Below are positions 45,958 through 59,700 of a DNA stretch of 64,000 nucleotides, in pieces (positions within the stretch are counted from its first letter, which is position 1; the number at the start of each line of letters is the position of its first letter). The position numbers and the translations under genes were made by a program. Location: assembly GCF_964199755.1 (NCBI RefSeq), contig NC_133901.1:8657016-8721015 (forward strand). The letters run 5' to 3'. Under the pieces are notes generated by a model, which was given only the letters and a program-made list of their open reading frames with translations, was not told the DNA's origin and did no database searches. Source of the DNA: Larus michahellis. Its lineage: Eukaryota; Chordata; Aves; Charadriiformes; Laridae.

Positions 45958-48900
45958 AAACGCAGAAACTGATGGGAGAAAGAAACTCTTTCCCACCAAC
46001 TCCATTGCAGGCCTTGCAGTCTGCCCTTAATAGACCTGTAGATATATAATGTGCATAGTTCACCACACATATATCATTCTGTTCTTAAACTGATGTACAT
46101 TACTACCACCCCGTAATTTGGCTAGCAGGCTGTCACACATTCTAAGTACCCAACAAGAACCTCTCATTTCTAACTGCAGCATAAAGCCTCATGGTGTCCC
46201 CACATAGCTCTGGATTTATGTCCCTCAGTTACTCGTATTCCAAAAGCAGATCTCCTGTCAAACTCCTTTTTCTCCCCCTACAAGGCTGAATATTTTATGC
46301 ACATCAAGCAGTTCCTCATCAGGCATTTCCTCTGCCCTCAAGATACTGAACTTTTCTGGAGAGGTTCCAAGACATGGGTAAGGTGGGTTGTTTTTCTTTC
46401 TTTCTCTCTCTAGGCTGCAGCCCAGAGTTGAGCAGAACTTTCCAAGCAAACAGCTTTATTCAGTGACACGGTTGTTCGCTGAACTTTGTGATTAATTTCT
46501 TTGCTGATACACCTGATCCTCCTTCCCTTGCAATTGAATCCTCTCACCTTTGTGCAATTTGCTTCTCACTATCTCTCCTAAGCCTTAGATCTGAGGAACC
46601 GCTTTCCACTTTTAGCCCGTAAGTGTATTTGTTTGAAACACCTTTTCTCCTGTGCAACCTTCTCCTTGAGGTCCTTTTTATCTAGGTACAACGTGCTGCA
46701 GAGCACCAGCTCTTTCCTGACAACACCCTGATAACCATTGCCCCACTTTACACATGCTCTTATCCAGCAATTGTTATTCCAGGAGACACCCTGCCATCGA
46801 TTTTTAGCTTCCTGATTTATGGTCACTTCCCCTTTGCTCCATTGCTCCAGCGTTTACATGAATTCTTATTCTAGCTGCAATACTTTTGGCAGGTGGCACA
46901 GCATAAGTAGATATTTCATCCACTGCAGGAATTCTCAAAATTCCCTGATCCTGCTTGATTTTCCACAAAGAGCAGCAAAGAATCAAGACAAGTGATGTGG
47001 TTTCACCTATTAGGTTTTTTTTAAAAAAAGAAATATTCTGTACCTGTGTTTGAGCCGTGTATATTAAATATTCTTACTGGATTGAGATAAATAAAATAAA
47101 CCAACAAATGCAAAATGAGTACCACTCCAGTAATTCTGAGTATTCTCCACATACCCAGCTTTATCTCTGAGTGTACGAGGCTTTGCTCTGTTTCATGACC
47201 CCAAGAAGTGATACCATGGGGAAAAAAAAATCACAAAAAGCTCTCATTTAGAAGAAAAAAGAGGAGAAAAAGTAATTTTAAAAAGCGTAATTCTTTCCTC
47301 ATTGGCAAAGAATTGGAAACTAGCAGTTTATCTACGTGGAGAGGGAAGGAAAAAGTTTCCCAAACTGATGATCAAAAATAAAATAAGGACAAGATATTCT
47401 GCTTAAGCATTTGTTAAAGTAAGGGGCTGGAGCGGGCGATGAAACACAGTTTTCTTTTTTACTTTCCTTCAAAGAGTGAATGAAAAATTATTCTGCACAG
47501 GAAGAAAATCACTTGTAATATAATTCAGAAAATATATTGTTTCCTTTAGAAGCATCTTGCTCAACACTTGATTTCACACTTTCATTCCTTAGAGATTACA
47601 AGTCTTTGCATTTTTATATCTCGGAGTTCACCACCTTGTGGTTTTGAAGTACAAACAACTTCATAAATATTATTCATAGCATTAGAAAAAAAAATCAAGT
47701 AGGTTCAGGTTCTTCTACATAAATGACAAGTGAATAAATACAAGTTATACGGGTGACTAACTGAAATATTACACTAACGTTTCCTGGCACTATAGGCATA
47801 TAATGATTGCTGTACACAGAGGTACTCAATACTGAGTAAACGCGCGTTAAAGCTAACATTATCCCTAGGCCAGAGTTTCAATGAAGGGTCATTCTAGCTT
47901 TCTTAGCGTGGAAAATTCTACCTTATGTTAAGACACTTTGTTTCTTCTACAGGACTCACCTTCTTTCTACAACATAGGGACAGGTGGAGAAGGTGATGTA
48001 GTGGCATGCATGCATCCTTTCATCGTCTATACTGTATGCTTTGAATATATGGCATATATTATTATGCGTATGTCCATAGACGGTATGTAAAATGTGTATA
48101 TTGTATATATCTCTGTCTAATGTTTTTCAGTACTCCTGTTGCACATTAGAGACAGGCGTGAGCGCCTGCAGAAGCAAACGCCCTAGCCCTAAGGGTCCTG
48201 TGCACCAGCTGGCGGAAAGACGTAGTCCCTCTCTCCCTCCCTCCTGCATGGCATCCAGAGCTAGGGAACTGCCCGGGCTCCATCCAGGGTTGCGGCTAAG
48301 CAGAGAGGGCACGCACTCCTCACCCCACTGCCAAGTGAGGTGTCCTTCCTTGACTCATGCAGATGGGAAAAATCATTCTGTGCGTGGCACCTGTTTGCCA
48401 CCTGAGCAGCAAAGCATATTTGTTCCTGAGCTCTGGGTGGTTGCTTTCGGAAAGGAGAAAAAGAACAAAGACTTCTTTGCAAATAAACTTATTTGGGCGT
48501 AAGCAAATGGTTGAAGCAAAAGTTCTGCGATGGTTCTTATTGGAAATTATGCTATGCTTGTATAACCTTTCACTTACAACTTGTTTTATTTATATATTAA
48601 CTTCTTCCGTTTAGGGAAATCCTAAATTACATCTGCAAATCTGAAATTACATCATCAGCACTAGGGCAACATGAGAAGAAACTGATCCCACTGACGTGGG
48701 AAGGCTGTGACCTTACTTCTCCCTGCTTCCGTCAGGAACAAAATTCCCAATAAAGTTAATACTTCAATTACCGTAACTGGATGTATAAACCATGATCTCA
48801 TTTGGATGAGCAAGGCAAATCACACTGCACTGAACTGGCTTTGGCCATCTCCTGTGGACTCTGGTTTGATTACACACCATTCAGACGTGCAGATACCCTT

Positions 48901-51900
48901 CCGAGCTATAACAAGTTGTTTGCTGTTTTTAAACAGAGCCCAAGATTGAAGAGAAAGCTAACCTTCAGCAAAGAGCTCACACCACGGCGTCCCCTGCACG
49001 GAAAAGGAAACTTCTGAGCACTCCTCTTTGTCCCTTGAACATCCCCGCTGTTCCCCATCAGCCTAGGAGGGGTTGTACTGGCTTTACCTATCCCGAGCTG
49101 ATGGAATTCCCTTTGTCCCAGGTGCTCCATGTGTAAATGACTGCGTGCTCCATGAGGAACAGCTTCAGCTTCCTTTCCTGCCTGCCCCCAGGCTCTGCAC
49201 ACTGCGCAGAACTTGGGTGAGCACCAGCTCCCTGTTCCGAGTTCTCTTGCACATCCAATGCTTTCCTCACACAGGTCTAGCCCAGTGTCTGCATGGTAAC
49301 CCTTAGATGAAGTCTTAGTTTAGAAGAAGTTGAAGAGGAAAAAAAACCAGTTTTCTTTCTTTTCTCTTATCTGGAAAGTAAATGCAAAACTTTTTCAGGA
49401 AACTTGAGCAGTCAGTTCATGTGACATATCTAAAATGAGATCCACAACCACAAGGCGTTCAAATAAAATACAACAAGACAGTGAACTGCTGTGACATTTT
49501 TTTCAAATATCTAGCATCTAACAACACATGCCAAGCATACTGCTTTGTAAAATTATAGGGAATGTAAAATGGAAAGAGAAAACTGAACTCAGGAAAGGGA
49601 ACAGATAAAAGTCCTGCTTTTGAGAATGACGCCAAGTAATAACATCCCATCCTGGCCCCCGCACAAGATCTGGAGTGTTTGCTTCCCTTGGCAAACTGCA
49701 TAAAATCACACTTCTTCCAGCTTATAGTTACACTCTAAACAATAAGTGCTTTGGGACAGACTTAGGCGCCGAGATCTCCAATTAAATGCCCTGCTACCCA
49801 ATTTACATATAACCCACTGGTGAACAAGAACTGACTCTTAATTTTTTTGGGGAATGCGTCCCTCGGAGTCTTTCCAAGCACGACTGTGTTATTTTGGATG
49901 GCTTTTCTGTGCTGCATGGGAGTGTTTACATCACTACAAAAAGAGAAGAAACAAACAATTAGTGCTTTTATAACTTCTTAAAATCTGATTATTCCAGGGA
50001 ATTAGAGAGTCGGTAGATTCACTGGAGGTGAGAGGGGTGGATCAAGACACTTGCATCTAAACCCTGCTCTGGGACATGCTGTGGAGGAGGGGTGGCACCA
50101 GCAAGCACAAAGTGTCCATGCTGCTTCTCCTCTTGCAGCCAAGCTGCAGACAGGGGGCTAACCTCACAAAGGAGCCAGGATCATATGGGTTTTTTTCAAA
50201 AAAGGAACATTTTGCAATGACATTTTTAACGTCATTAAATTTCATAAAAAGTTGCATTGTCCCTGGTCATTCATCAACCTGGAGTAGCGTGTATATACTT
50301 CTCAAAGATTACATTTTTCTCCAATAATTTAGTCCTGGATCCTGAAAGGCACCTCAGTGTGACTGAGGAACTAGACCTGAACGTCTGAATAAGATTTAGA
50401 TATTTTACTGTTCAGATTTAGATGATTTAGTGAACAAATGTCACAACTATTGACACTGAGAAAAACATAACTTTGATAGTCAGGTGTTCTGAATATCTGC
50501 ACTTCTTAGAAGTCAAAAATCTCATTTTCCAAAGTCAGTTCACATGTACCAAAGTCACACTGCAAACCAATCATAATTCTTCATCTTTGTATAAATTTCT
50601 GCCTAGAATCTACGTTTTCAAGTTTTTTCTTCCTTTAAAGGCTGCCTGTTACTACACCCAGCTCTGCTTTTCCTGCTGAGCATCGAACAAATTCTTCTCG
50701 GTATATTAGTATGCTCAAATAGATCCGTTATGGTTATTAAAAGTATTACACATGCCAAAATATTTTGACTGACAAAGTGAAAAACATTTCCAGCACCCTG
50801 AGATCTCTATCTGCTGTAAGCCTTGTGAAGAGCTGTCCCAAAATCAAATGGCGTTGGTGGTTATTACCACGACCAGATTGGTAATTTGGTAATTACTAGG
50901 AAGCGCATCAGCCCAGGCAGAGCTGCGGCATCAAAAATCCCCAGGGTGAGGGGTAGGATGGAGCACTGATCCCCAGGCAGCAGCAACGCTTTAGGCAAGA
51001 TGTACGTGACACACAGCACTCGGGTACAGCCTGGATGCAGGTGAAATGAGCGTTACTTACTTGCTGCTGAAAATTATTTTGTTCCACAGAAAAACAAAAG
51101 GCAAGCCAGGAACCCTGCACTCGTCACAATAACCCTGCAAGAACGAGTCTGGAAAAGAAGCTTTAGCAGAAAACACAGCCTCAGGGTTTAGACTTTGCTT
51201 TTTCATGAATGTAATGAACACCTCAACACAAGTGTGACTTTTTATAGGAATCTTCCATAAAGGACCCTCCTGCCTCCATCCCTATCTGTCCCAACATCAT
51301 TTCAGCTTCCAATCCAGTTTTTCCTAGCACTGGCTCCCATTTTACTGCGTTTTCTGCTCAACAAGCAAGACTGAAGGTTTTTTATAAGTTTCTTGTACTG
51401 ACACCTGAAAGAGCAACGCTGCTGTCAGCACATTCCCAGCCTTTATTCCCTGGGAATATTTCCCACAGCCAGCCTCACACCCTGTGTCCCCCATAGGAAA
51501 AGTAATTTTCCTACAAAACTGAAGGGCTGGGATTCTCAGGGAGAGAATGTCACGGACGTTACACCCAGGAGATAATGTTTTGATAGCCAGCCCTGGCCCC
51601 AGCGTGGCCGTGAAAGGCATCCAGCAGCAGCATGTAGCCCAGCAACCTGCCCCAAACAGCGAGTGCTTCCAGGAAATGGAAAAGAAACACAGCAATTTTA
51701 AACAACCCTTTCACAGGTCCCACGGGACTGGGAAGAACTGGTGGATGAATCACTGCTCACAACACATGTCTTCAAGGAAGTCAGAAAAATAAACGAGCTC
51801 CAAATGTCATAATTGGTTCCCTGGGGGACGAGGGGGACCTTTGCTGAAGCCTACAACCGCGTTTCTGCCTACAACAGTACCACCTCGATCTTAATATATG

Positions 51901-54900
51901 CAGCAACTGGCTTAGTCACAGTTTGGGCAGGGGGGTCTGTAAGAAAAGAAACTGTGTCCGGCAGTAAACAATCTTGCTGACACAGCATGATGTGTTGAAT
52001 TTGTAAGAATATCTTTGTGCTGTTGCAATGCTTTTCTCATTCATGTGTGCACCGAGTACTCAGCAAATAGATTTAGCAACCAGGCATTGTTAAACTAGGA
52101 TATGCTCCTCCTTCAAGATTTATTTTGTATGCTTACTATTAATATCTGCCCCAGCAATCCTGCAGTTTCTCTGAGTTAGCACTAAATGTTGGCCCCGAAG
52201 TGACAGTTTTCTCTTGATGCTGTTGCCTTAGAATAAGCCATAAAGCCCAATAAAGGTTCATCAAAAGTCCAGCTCCCAAACAGCAACTCATTCCTAGGGC
52301 TCATGGGATGCTCCTGCACTCCCACCTGAGGGGCTGCCGGTTGTTCTCATCGCCTCTCAGCTAAGGGATAAGCAAGAAAAAACAGGGGTAAAAACAAGGA
52401 GTTAATGCCTGCAACTCCTTTTCCGATCAAAAACTGCAAAGCTGCTTCAGACCCTGGACACACACTGGCTTCGTGAACAGGTCGTCTTTGTTTTAGTCTG
52501 AGAAAAGTCTACCACAGCCTACTTCAGAAAAATGCAAAAATATCCAACATCTTTTTCAATTCTGTGTTTTTATTTAATTAGACAGATCAAGGAAACCTGA
52601 ATTTCTTAAAGTGTCAGCATGACTGTCCTGACTAAACTCATGCTCCCTCTTTACTTTGCTGGGAGACGGAAACACAGCAAATATAACTGAAGGGGGAAAA
52701 AAAATTAAAAATTCCTAACACTTCACAGAACTAGTGGAAAGTATTATATGCTAGTATTCAGGATGGATTATAAATATCTCAATAGGTTAGATCATACCTT
52801 TGCTTTCGTATCTAACATTTTGTTCCCTTCTTAAGCTCTCTGATGACCCTGTGATTGAAAGCGAGCTTTTAGAAAAGAACATTTTCATACTCAATCCTCA
52901 CAGCAGAAACCTCACAAACAAAACAGAGGAATTGTATTGTCAGGTATAATTGTACAGTGTCTAACAAAGAACATAAACAGATATACCTACCTACAGACTT
53001 GACAATTAATATCTGTAGTGTCTGATATATACATATATATATGTCTACAAACATGCGCACACACGTATGCAGCCCACACCCGAGTCACACGAACTGTGGG
53101 CCAAGACCAGGTACAATATTGTAAGTTGAGGCTTTTATAACTTTTACCCTGAAAAAACCATGTTTTTTCCCCGTGATAAACAAACAACTTCATTCTCAGG
53201 AGAGCCAATCAGTGAGAGATGGGCTACAGGGTTTCCCAAGTCGATTCCCATCCCACCGTCTGTGATTTTGGTGTTGATCTTCCACCATCTCATATATTCT
53301 TAATATAGCAGCAGATTTCTGTTACCTTCTCTAGCTCATTTAAAACTTTCCTTAATTTCAGTGATGTCACGTCACGATACAGTCATGGGTTTTCAGGTAT
53401 CTTCGTTATTTGTATAAGAAAATGTTTTCTACCACACTCACCATGAGCAGTTAGTCCATTCCTGCCAAAAATCTGTTTGACTTAAGAGCAGGTGCTTATG
53501 ACTCTTCCACTGGAATTGCCAGGCATTTCCTCTTTCAATCAATAGGCTGCCTTCATAAGTGAAATATTAATATTAAAACCCCTCCATTTTAAGTGTCTTG
53601 TTAAGAAACAAGTTTTTATGCCTAAGTCAAACTTACACTGCTCCTTCTAAAATCCTGCATTCACTACAAGTATGCAAAGTTGCTTATTAGACTCCAGAAG
53701 GCTAGAAAAAATTATTTCATTAAAAATAAATACCTAAATCATAAAATCTGTACGATCTCAGCAAAAACTAATCTATTCCATTAGATTTTGGTTCTCTCTA
53801 TAATTGCAAAGTTGCATACAGAAAAATACTTTCTGTCTACACTAGAAGTTAGTTTGTAACATCTCTTGTGAAAACCAGCTAGAGGTGTTTTCTTCTACTT
53901 TTGTATGCAGCGAGTTTCTTTGTGCCTTTTTATTCCTAATTCCTCAGTTATGGTAAAACACGTGCAGATTTGAGAATTCACCCTGCCACTACAACCAGAC
54001 CCCCCAGCAGTGCCAGTGTTCACAATGAGGCACTTGCACAACTGAGACTTTTTTTTTTTTTCTAACAAGGTCACACTTCGCCGATTTAATACTACAAAAC
54101 CACATAATTAGATTGGGCTCCACCTAGAAGGCTGAATGAGAGCTCTGCATGAGTAATTCGAGATTAAATCTGTAGGCTTCTGTACTGACAAATGTTCAGA
54201 GTGCAAAATGGGGATTGCATTTATGCCCATGAGGAAACGTGGGTTAAAAGTACCATCCTCCCAGCTTTTGCTGTCTCCAGTGATGTATTACTCGCCAAAA
54301 CAACATTGCTCTCACGAGTCTTTTATAAAATCCCCTGCCTTCTCCTCTCTGTCCATGAACACGTTTTGCCTTGCCGGTGCTTTCTCTGTGCAAACTCACG
54401 TTTGCAATCCACACAGGGCCAAGCGCTGACTGCTGAAAATCCTTAGCTACTATGAAAGTACTTTATTTTTCTCCATCTCTCTCTGCAATCTGTGCATTGT
54501 GGCAAAGTTATAACAGTTAAAAATACATGTTTAACCTTCTGAAGTAAGCCTCTAGACTATGTCGTAGCAGAATATACAGAAACCAGAGTGATAAAGGAAC
54601 TTGTATTCAACTTCTCAAATTAAATCATGACTGTGCTACATCAAGTTGATTTGGAAAACACTTTCACTTTAACTCAGGTCAGTACAAAAGTCCAGTTATT
54701 ACAATTAAAATTGATCTATTACTGTACAGAAGCCAACGTGTAGCAGAATTCTTGAACCTAAACTCCTGCTTCCCAAAAATGTGAAGAGGACAAATCCAAG
54801 TATACAACCAGCAATGTTTTTATTCAAAGTGAGCACTAATGGTACTTAACCAAGCATTCATTAGAAATTTAACTGGAAGACGCTAGAGAGAAATCTGCTA

Positions 54901-56725
54901 TTAAAAATTAGCCTGTGTCTATCATAAGCAGCAAATTATGCATAATTTTTAAAAGTTTATCTTAGTCCTGTTGTGATGAGATTTTATTGTACCCTTGAAA
55001 TGTTACCACTAGAATATATATGTTTTCAATATTGATAACAATTACCTTATTGAAGAGGCTCACGGAACCAGGGGCCAGTAGCGCAATGGTGGGTACAAGC
55101 CATAGGTTTTGCCAGGGGAAGGAAAAGGACTCGGTGGCAATGGGAGGTCATCAGCATTTCCCATTATTGTGCTTTAAATATGCTCAGCATTCGCTGCCTT
55201 CCTATTGTTTTTCACATTCACCTTTGGAAGCAAGGTCAGCCAGGACTATTTAAAAAAAGTCAAAACAAAATGTCAGTATGGGTTTGAGCTATCTGCATGG
55301 AAAACTGCAATGGTCATGTCTTACACACAAAAAAGTAAAAGTTCTCCCTCTTTTTCCTTTACACAATAATTTCCCTTAAATCTTCTAGGTTTGTTTGGAC
55401 AAGACCACAAATGGAATACTACCCTCAATTAAAAATTCCTTCAAAAGGAAAGGGTGGATGCAATCAGGGATTCAGGAAGGAAATCTTAAACACAATATTC
55501 ACAGCAGTACTTCGATGGCATGTGTTAGACTTTTGTCAATATATATGTATTTTTGCTTCATATCCATGTGGCAATATGTTTTGTTCATGAACGTATTACA
55601 GATATGAAGCCCAGTCCTGTATAATAGAAGGTTATAGCATCAGGCTCTTAAACTGGCAGCAAATCATTTCATCTGAGATGTCGATACAAATACTTTAGTA
55701 CATTATAATAACACCTAATAACAAAGAAATCAGGAAGAATAAAATTCCACAATTGTGAATGCATTTTTCTTTAAAAAAATTAGCAAAACCATCCTGACCA
55801 TAGTTTTACATTGTAACCCAAACCCCACATCTCATGCTAACATTGATTCAGTACACACAATCTGACATTAAAAAGCAACTTCCCCATAAAAGGAAAGTGG
55901 AGAAGAGTTTTGTTTGATGCATCGCATAAAACTTCTGATAAGAACTTGCCCTATCCCAAGGTTTCATTGCTAATGCATTAGTGTCAGTGGGAGAACCAGA
56001 GATCTTCCAACAGAAAATGTCAAATTTGCATCTGTAAAATATAAAATATTAACCTGGTTTCTGCCATAAATTGCATTTTCTTAAAGACTTTGGAGGGAAT
56101 CACATCCAAATCCCTGACATTTCATTTGATTTAGTGAAACAGCAGAATAATTTCCCAGATCACACTGCATATCCTGTCAGGAGAAGCTTAGCTAATGGGT
56201 TAGACGCACTTTGCTAGTGATAACAAACAGATAGAAAGGCTGGTGACCAGGTGAAAAATAATGTGTTCCACAAATTGCAGGAGAAACCCAGTGACTGTTC
56301 AATGGCATTATGTCTAGATCTAGATATGCAGAAAAAAAACCACCCCAAGACCAAGTCGTTGGTTTGTGCTGGAGATGAGCATTAACATCTCCTGATCTAT
56401 ATATACTAATACGCCAATTGTTTCCAGGGAAACTGATTAAATATCACATTCCCCACCAGTAAAATATCAGTAAAAATCCATAAAATTCTTAGCTTTTGAC
56501 CTAACAGTCTGCTGATGTGTAAAATTAGAGATCAGGGTGTAGATTTCAAAAAAAATCTGATAAAATATATCCAACATTTGAATCTACCAAATGCTTAGTT
56601 TCCCAGACTGGAACTACCATTTAGACTATTACATGACATTAAACATTTCCCATTTTCATTTGCTCTATTTCTCATAGAAGCTCTTAATAAAAAGGAAAAA
56701 TGCTAAACATCAATGCCTATTTCAG
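45958..56725. other. Gene-poor intergenic stretch
   Basis: No recognisable coding sequence, RNA gene or transposon. Frames of up to 136 codons (for example 48092-48502) have random-looking content. Confidence 0.6.
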
Positions 56726-56785
56726 CATAGAATTGTCTAGGTTGGAAGGGACCTTTCAGATCATCAAGCATTTTTGACCAAATCC
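56726..56785 (-). mobile_element. CR1 LINE 3' terminal fragment
   Basis: ATAGAATTGTCTAGGTTGGA followed by AGGGACCTTTCAGATCATCA is the reverse complement of a CR1 3' end. Only about 60 bp remain. Confidence 0.8.
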
Positions 56786-59700
56786 ATAAAACCCATTTTT
56801 ACAATGGCACATAGCGAAAAGTGACCGCACGAGTTGTCAGCTCACTCCCCGTTGTAGCGTGATGCCATTGTGCAGCATTCAGCTCCTGGCAGTGGAGGTT
56901 TGCCAGATTACACAAGCTCACTTTAAATTCAAACAGCAAGGAAAGTTGAAGAACTTTCTCCTTGTAGTCTCTCCAACTGGAATTAATGTAGCTGAAAATT
57001 ACTGTTTAGTGCTCCTCCACTGTTCTTCACAAACTGTTTTTTCCTTCTGTTTTAAACGGCTGAAAGTCTTTTAGTCAGTCTTACTATAGGATCAAAGCCA
57101 CCGCTGAGATCATAGCTTTCGGTTGTCACTTGGATTTTTTCAGTATAAACAGTGTTTCAGTGACTAGAATGTTCATGAAAAGTACCACATTGGCCACACT
57201 GAAATCTGCGCTTTCTAAGAGATGTTCTTTCTTCCTTTTTTCTTTAATCCTTACATCTAACAGAGAGATTTTAATTTTGACTCCACCATCATCCTGCTGA
57301 CTAAGTCCAACTACGCAATGTGGAGAAATAAACACAATTGTTCTTATACGTTTACGTGAGGAAACAAGTACGTATTTGTCAAAACAGTATGACTAATCAA
57401 GAAAAAAAGATCATTTTCTCAGAAGTTCTGGGAACATACAGTGATGCAGAAAAGAACAAAGAAGGAATTATTCCTAATCAGAACCGAGAAAATGAGATTA
57501 TCGAGAGATAGAGCAGTGATAAGAAAACTGCATTGACCAATGAGAAACGTGCTGAGAAAACAAACCATTCATTAGTAGATAAAGGAGATATTATATGTAT
57601 AAATTACTTAAAGAACTGTAGACAATCACTCTAACGATTTTATTCCGTATTCATCTAATGGTCAGTGTAAAAAATATAGTTCCAATTTATTTTATAAGGC
57701 ACATAAGCAGTATCTACAATAACCAAATATGAACCTCGCAATGTAAAAAAATCATAATACAGTTTTTGATTTGTTCTGTGAGATGGCTTTAGAAACTCCT
57801 GAAGAGTAATCTGCCTTTATTGCTATCAGGGTGGTTGATCTGTTCCAGAAGACCCTGCAGAAGAGTAAAAGCGACCTGCAAATTGTCATCCCACCATTTT
57901 ATAGGCGTGAGCTGAAAATTGGGTAATATATCTGCTAACAGAAATACAGATTACAGTATTTAACTTTGAGCAAATCTTAAAAAAAAGTAAGCACAAAATT
58001 CAGTATGTGAAGACAAAATGCAACACATAAATCAATTAATCTCTGAAAAGTCTCCCTGTAACAAGAGTTCTTCTTACCAGAGAATTAACAATAAATTCTA
58101 CCTATTTTCCAGACTAAATAACATCCTTAACTAATGAAGGGAACCCTTCAATGAAGAACATTTTTGTGTGTTTCATCTTTTGTCTGAGAGACGCCAGAAA
58201 TTATTTAAAAAAAAAAAAAAATTAGGATCACCTTTTAGGTCTGTCTGCCTAAAACAATCTGTTCAGGAATGACAGCGCAGGATTGTCCCCAACTGTGCTT
58301 CTGCCAGTGTTTTGGCTTTCGATTATATGCGCCAGGGACCTTACAGGTCAGCATCCACGGCTCCTGGGGAGAGCAGACCCCTGGAAACGGTCGCTGCAAC
58401 GGACAGAGAGAACAGTGGTCACAAAGGAGAGGGCAAATAGGAGGATATAGGGAGCAAGACAGGGAAAATGTGTTTCCTCTCAATTGTTACTTCTGCTGGA
58501 TCCTTTCAAACATGTCACCTTGCAAGAAAGACGGTTTGTGATACAATGTTGTGGAATTTAGTGTAAGAATTCACTCATTTGTCCCTACCTTATTTAAAAT
58601 TAACCAAGACGTCATTCCCTTATTGTGCAAATATTTCATGCCTTGTTTAAACATTGTGCAACCGAACACTTCAAAAAATACTGTTCTGTTGCAATAGTTA
58701 TTTAACAGTGACATACATTGGATCTTTATAAAACAAGTGTCAAAAAAGACGGTATTTCAAGGGGATTTTTATTGCTATTAGCTATGAGTAAATGTTAGCT
58801 TCAAACAAATTAAAATAGTTTGTGTGTGGGGCAAGGGTTCGTGACTAAGGATCCATCTGGATCTGCCAGGAGGAGTTTAATATAAACAGTGCTTTAGAGG
58901 CTTCATTTTAGACCCCATCTTTTGGAGATCTGGAGCAGTGTCCAAACATCTCCCGAGAGGCAGTATGGCTGTAAGAGCTGTCGAAAGGAAGGAAAGACTC
59001 TAACCAAACGTCACTGCTTTGCCCAACCTTACAGCTGAGTTCCTCTGTGACAGCCATCAGCCGTACAAAATGATCAAATAGGTGTGTATTCCTATCAGCA
59101 TTTCATCTTTAAATGGCTGACGTAATTTCTGCTTATTTTTAAACAGGCCTGAGCATGTGTCCAAGATCTGTTTGTTACAATTTTACAAAGCAGAATTGTG
59201 TTTTCAGTTTATTAATAGGCATTATTTATTGCTTGTGTTTATTCTTGGCTCTGTATGATTATATCTCACTGGGCATGTAAGGGATTTGTTTGCTGGGGCC
59301 AGTCTATAAACTAAGATTTCCCTGTTCCATAATCAAAAGAAAATTATCCAAATAGGTTAGCAAAATGTTCTGTGTCTCCGTTTAATGTCAGAATAACGGT
59401 GATAATAATCTGCAATTATTTACTCACCCTTGTTATAATATATGGCCTTTCACCTTTCTTGTGTTTAGGTCATTTCATATATATTCCAATTTTCTAGCAA
59501 AATACCATTTCTGATTCCATTATTTATTTCCTAAATTCAGCTATAAAGCTCATCTCATTTCTCAAGCCCAGCAACCCCCAAGCAAAGTCTATACCAAGAA
59601 AAACCCTCCAAACCTTTCACACTGACACACTGAGCTGCTTCCTTTTCTGACAGACAGGCTCCAGAGGCGCTGGCACCGCAACACGTGTGGCATCAGTCTT

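Noticed and set aside
48092-48502. 136-codon plus-strand frame
   Set aside because: Looks like translated non-coding sequence; the opposite strand is equally open over much of it.
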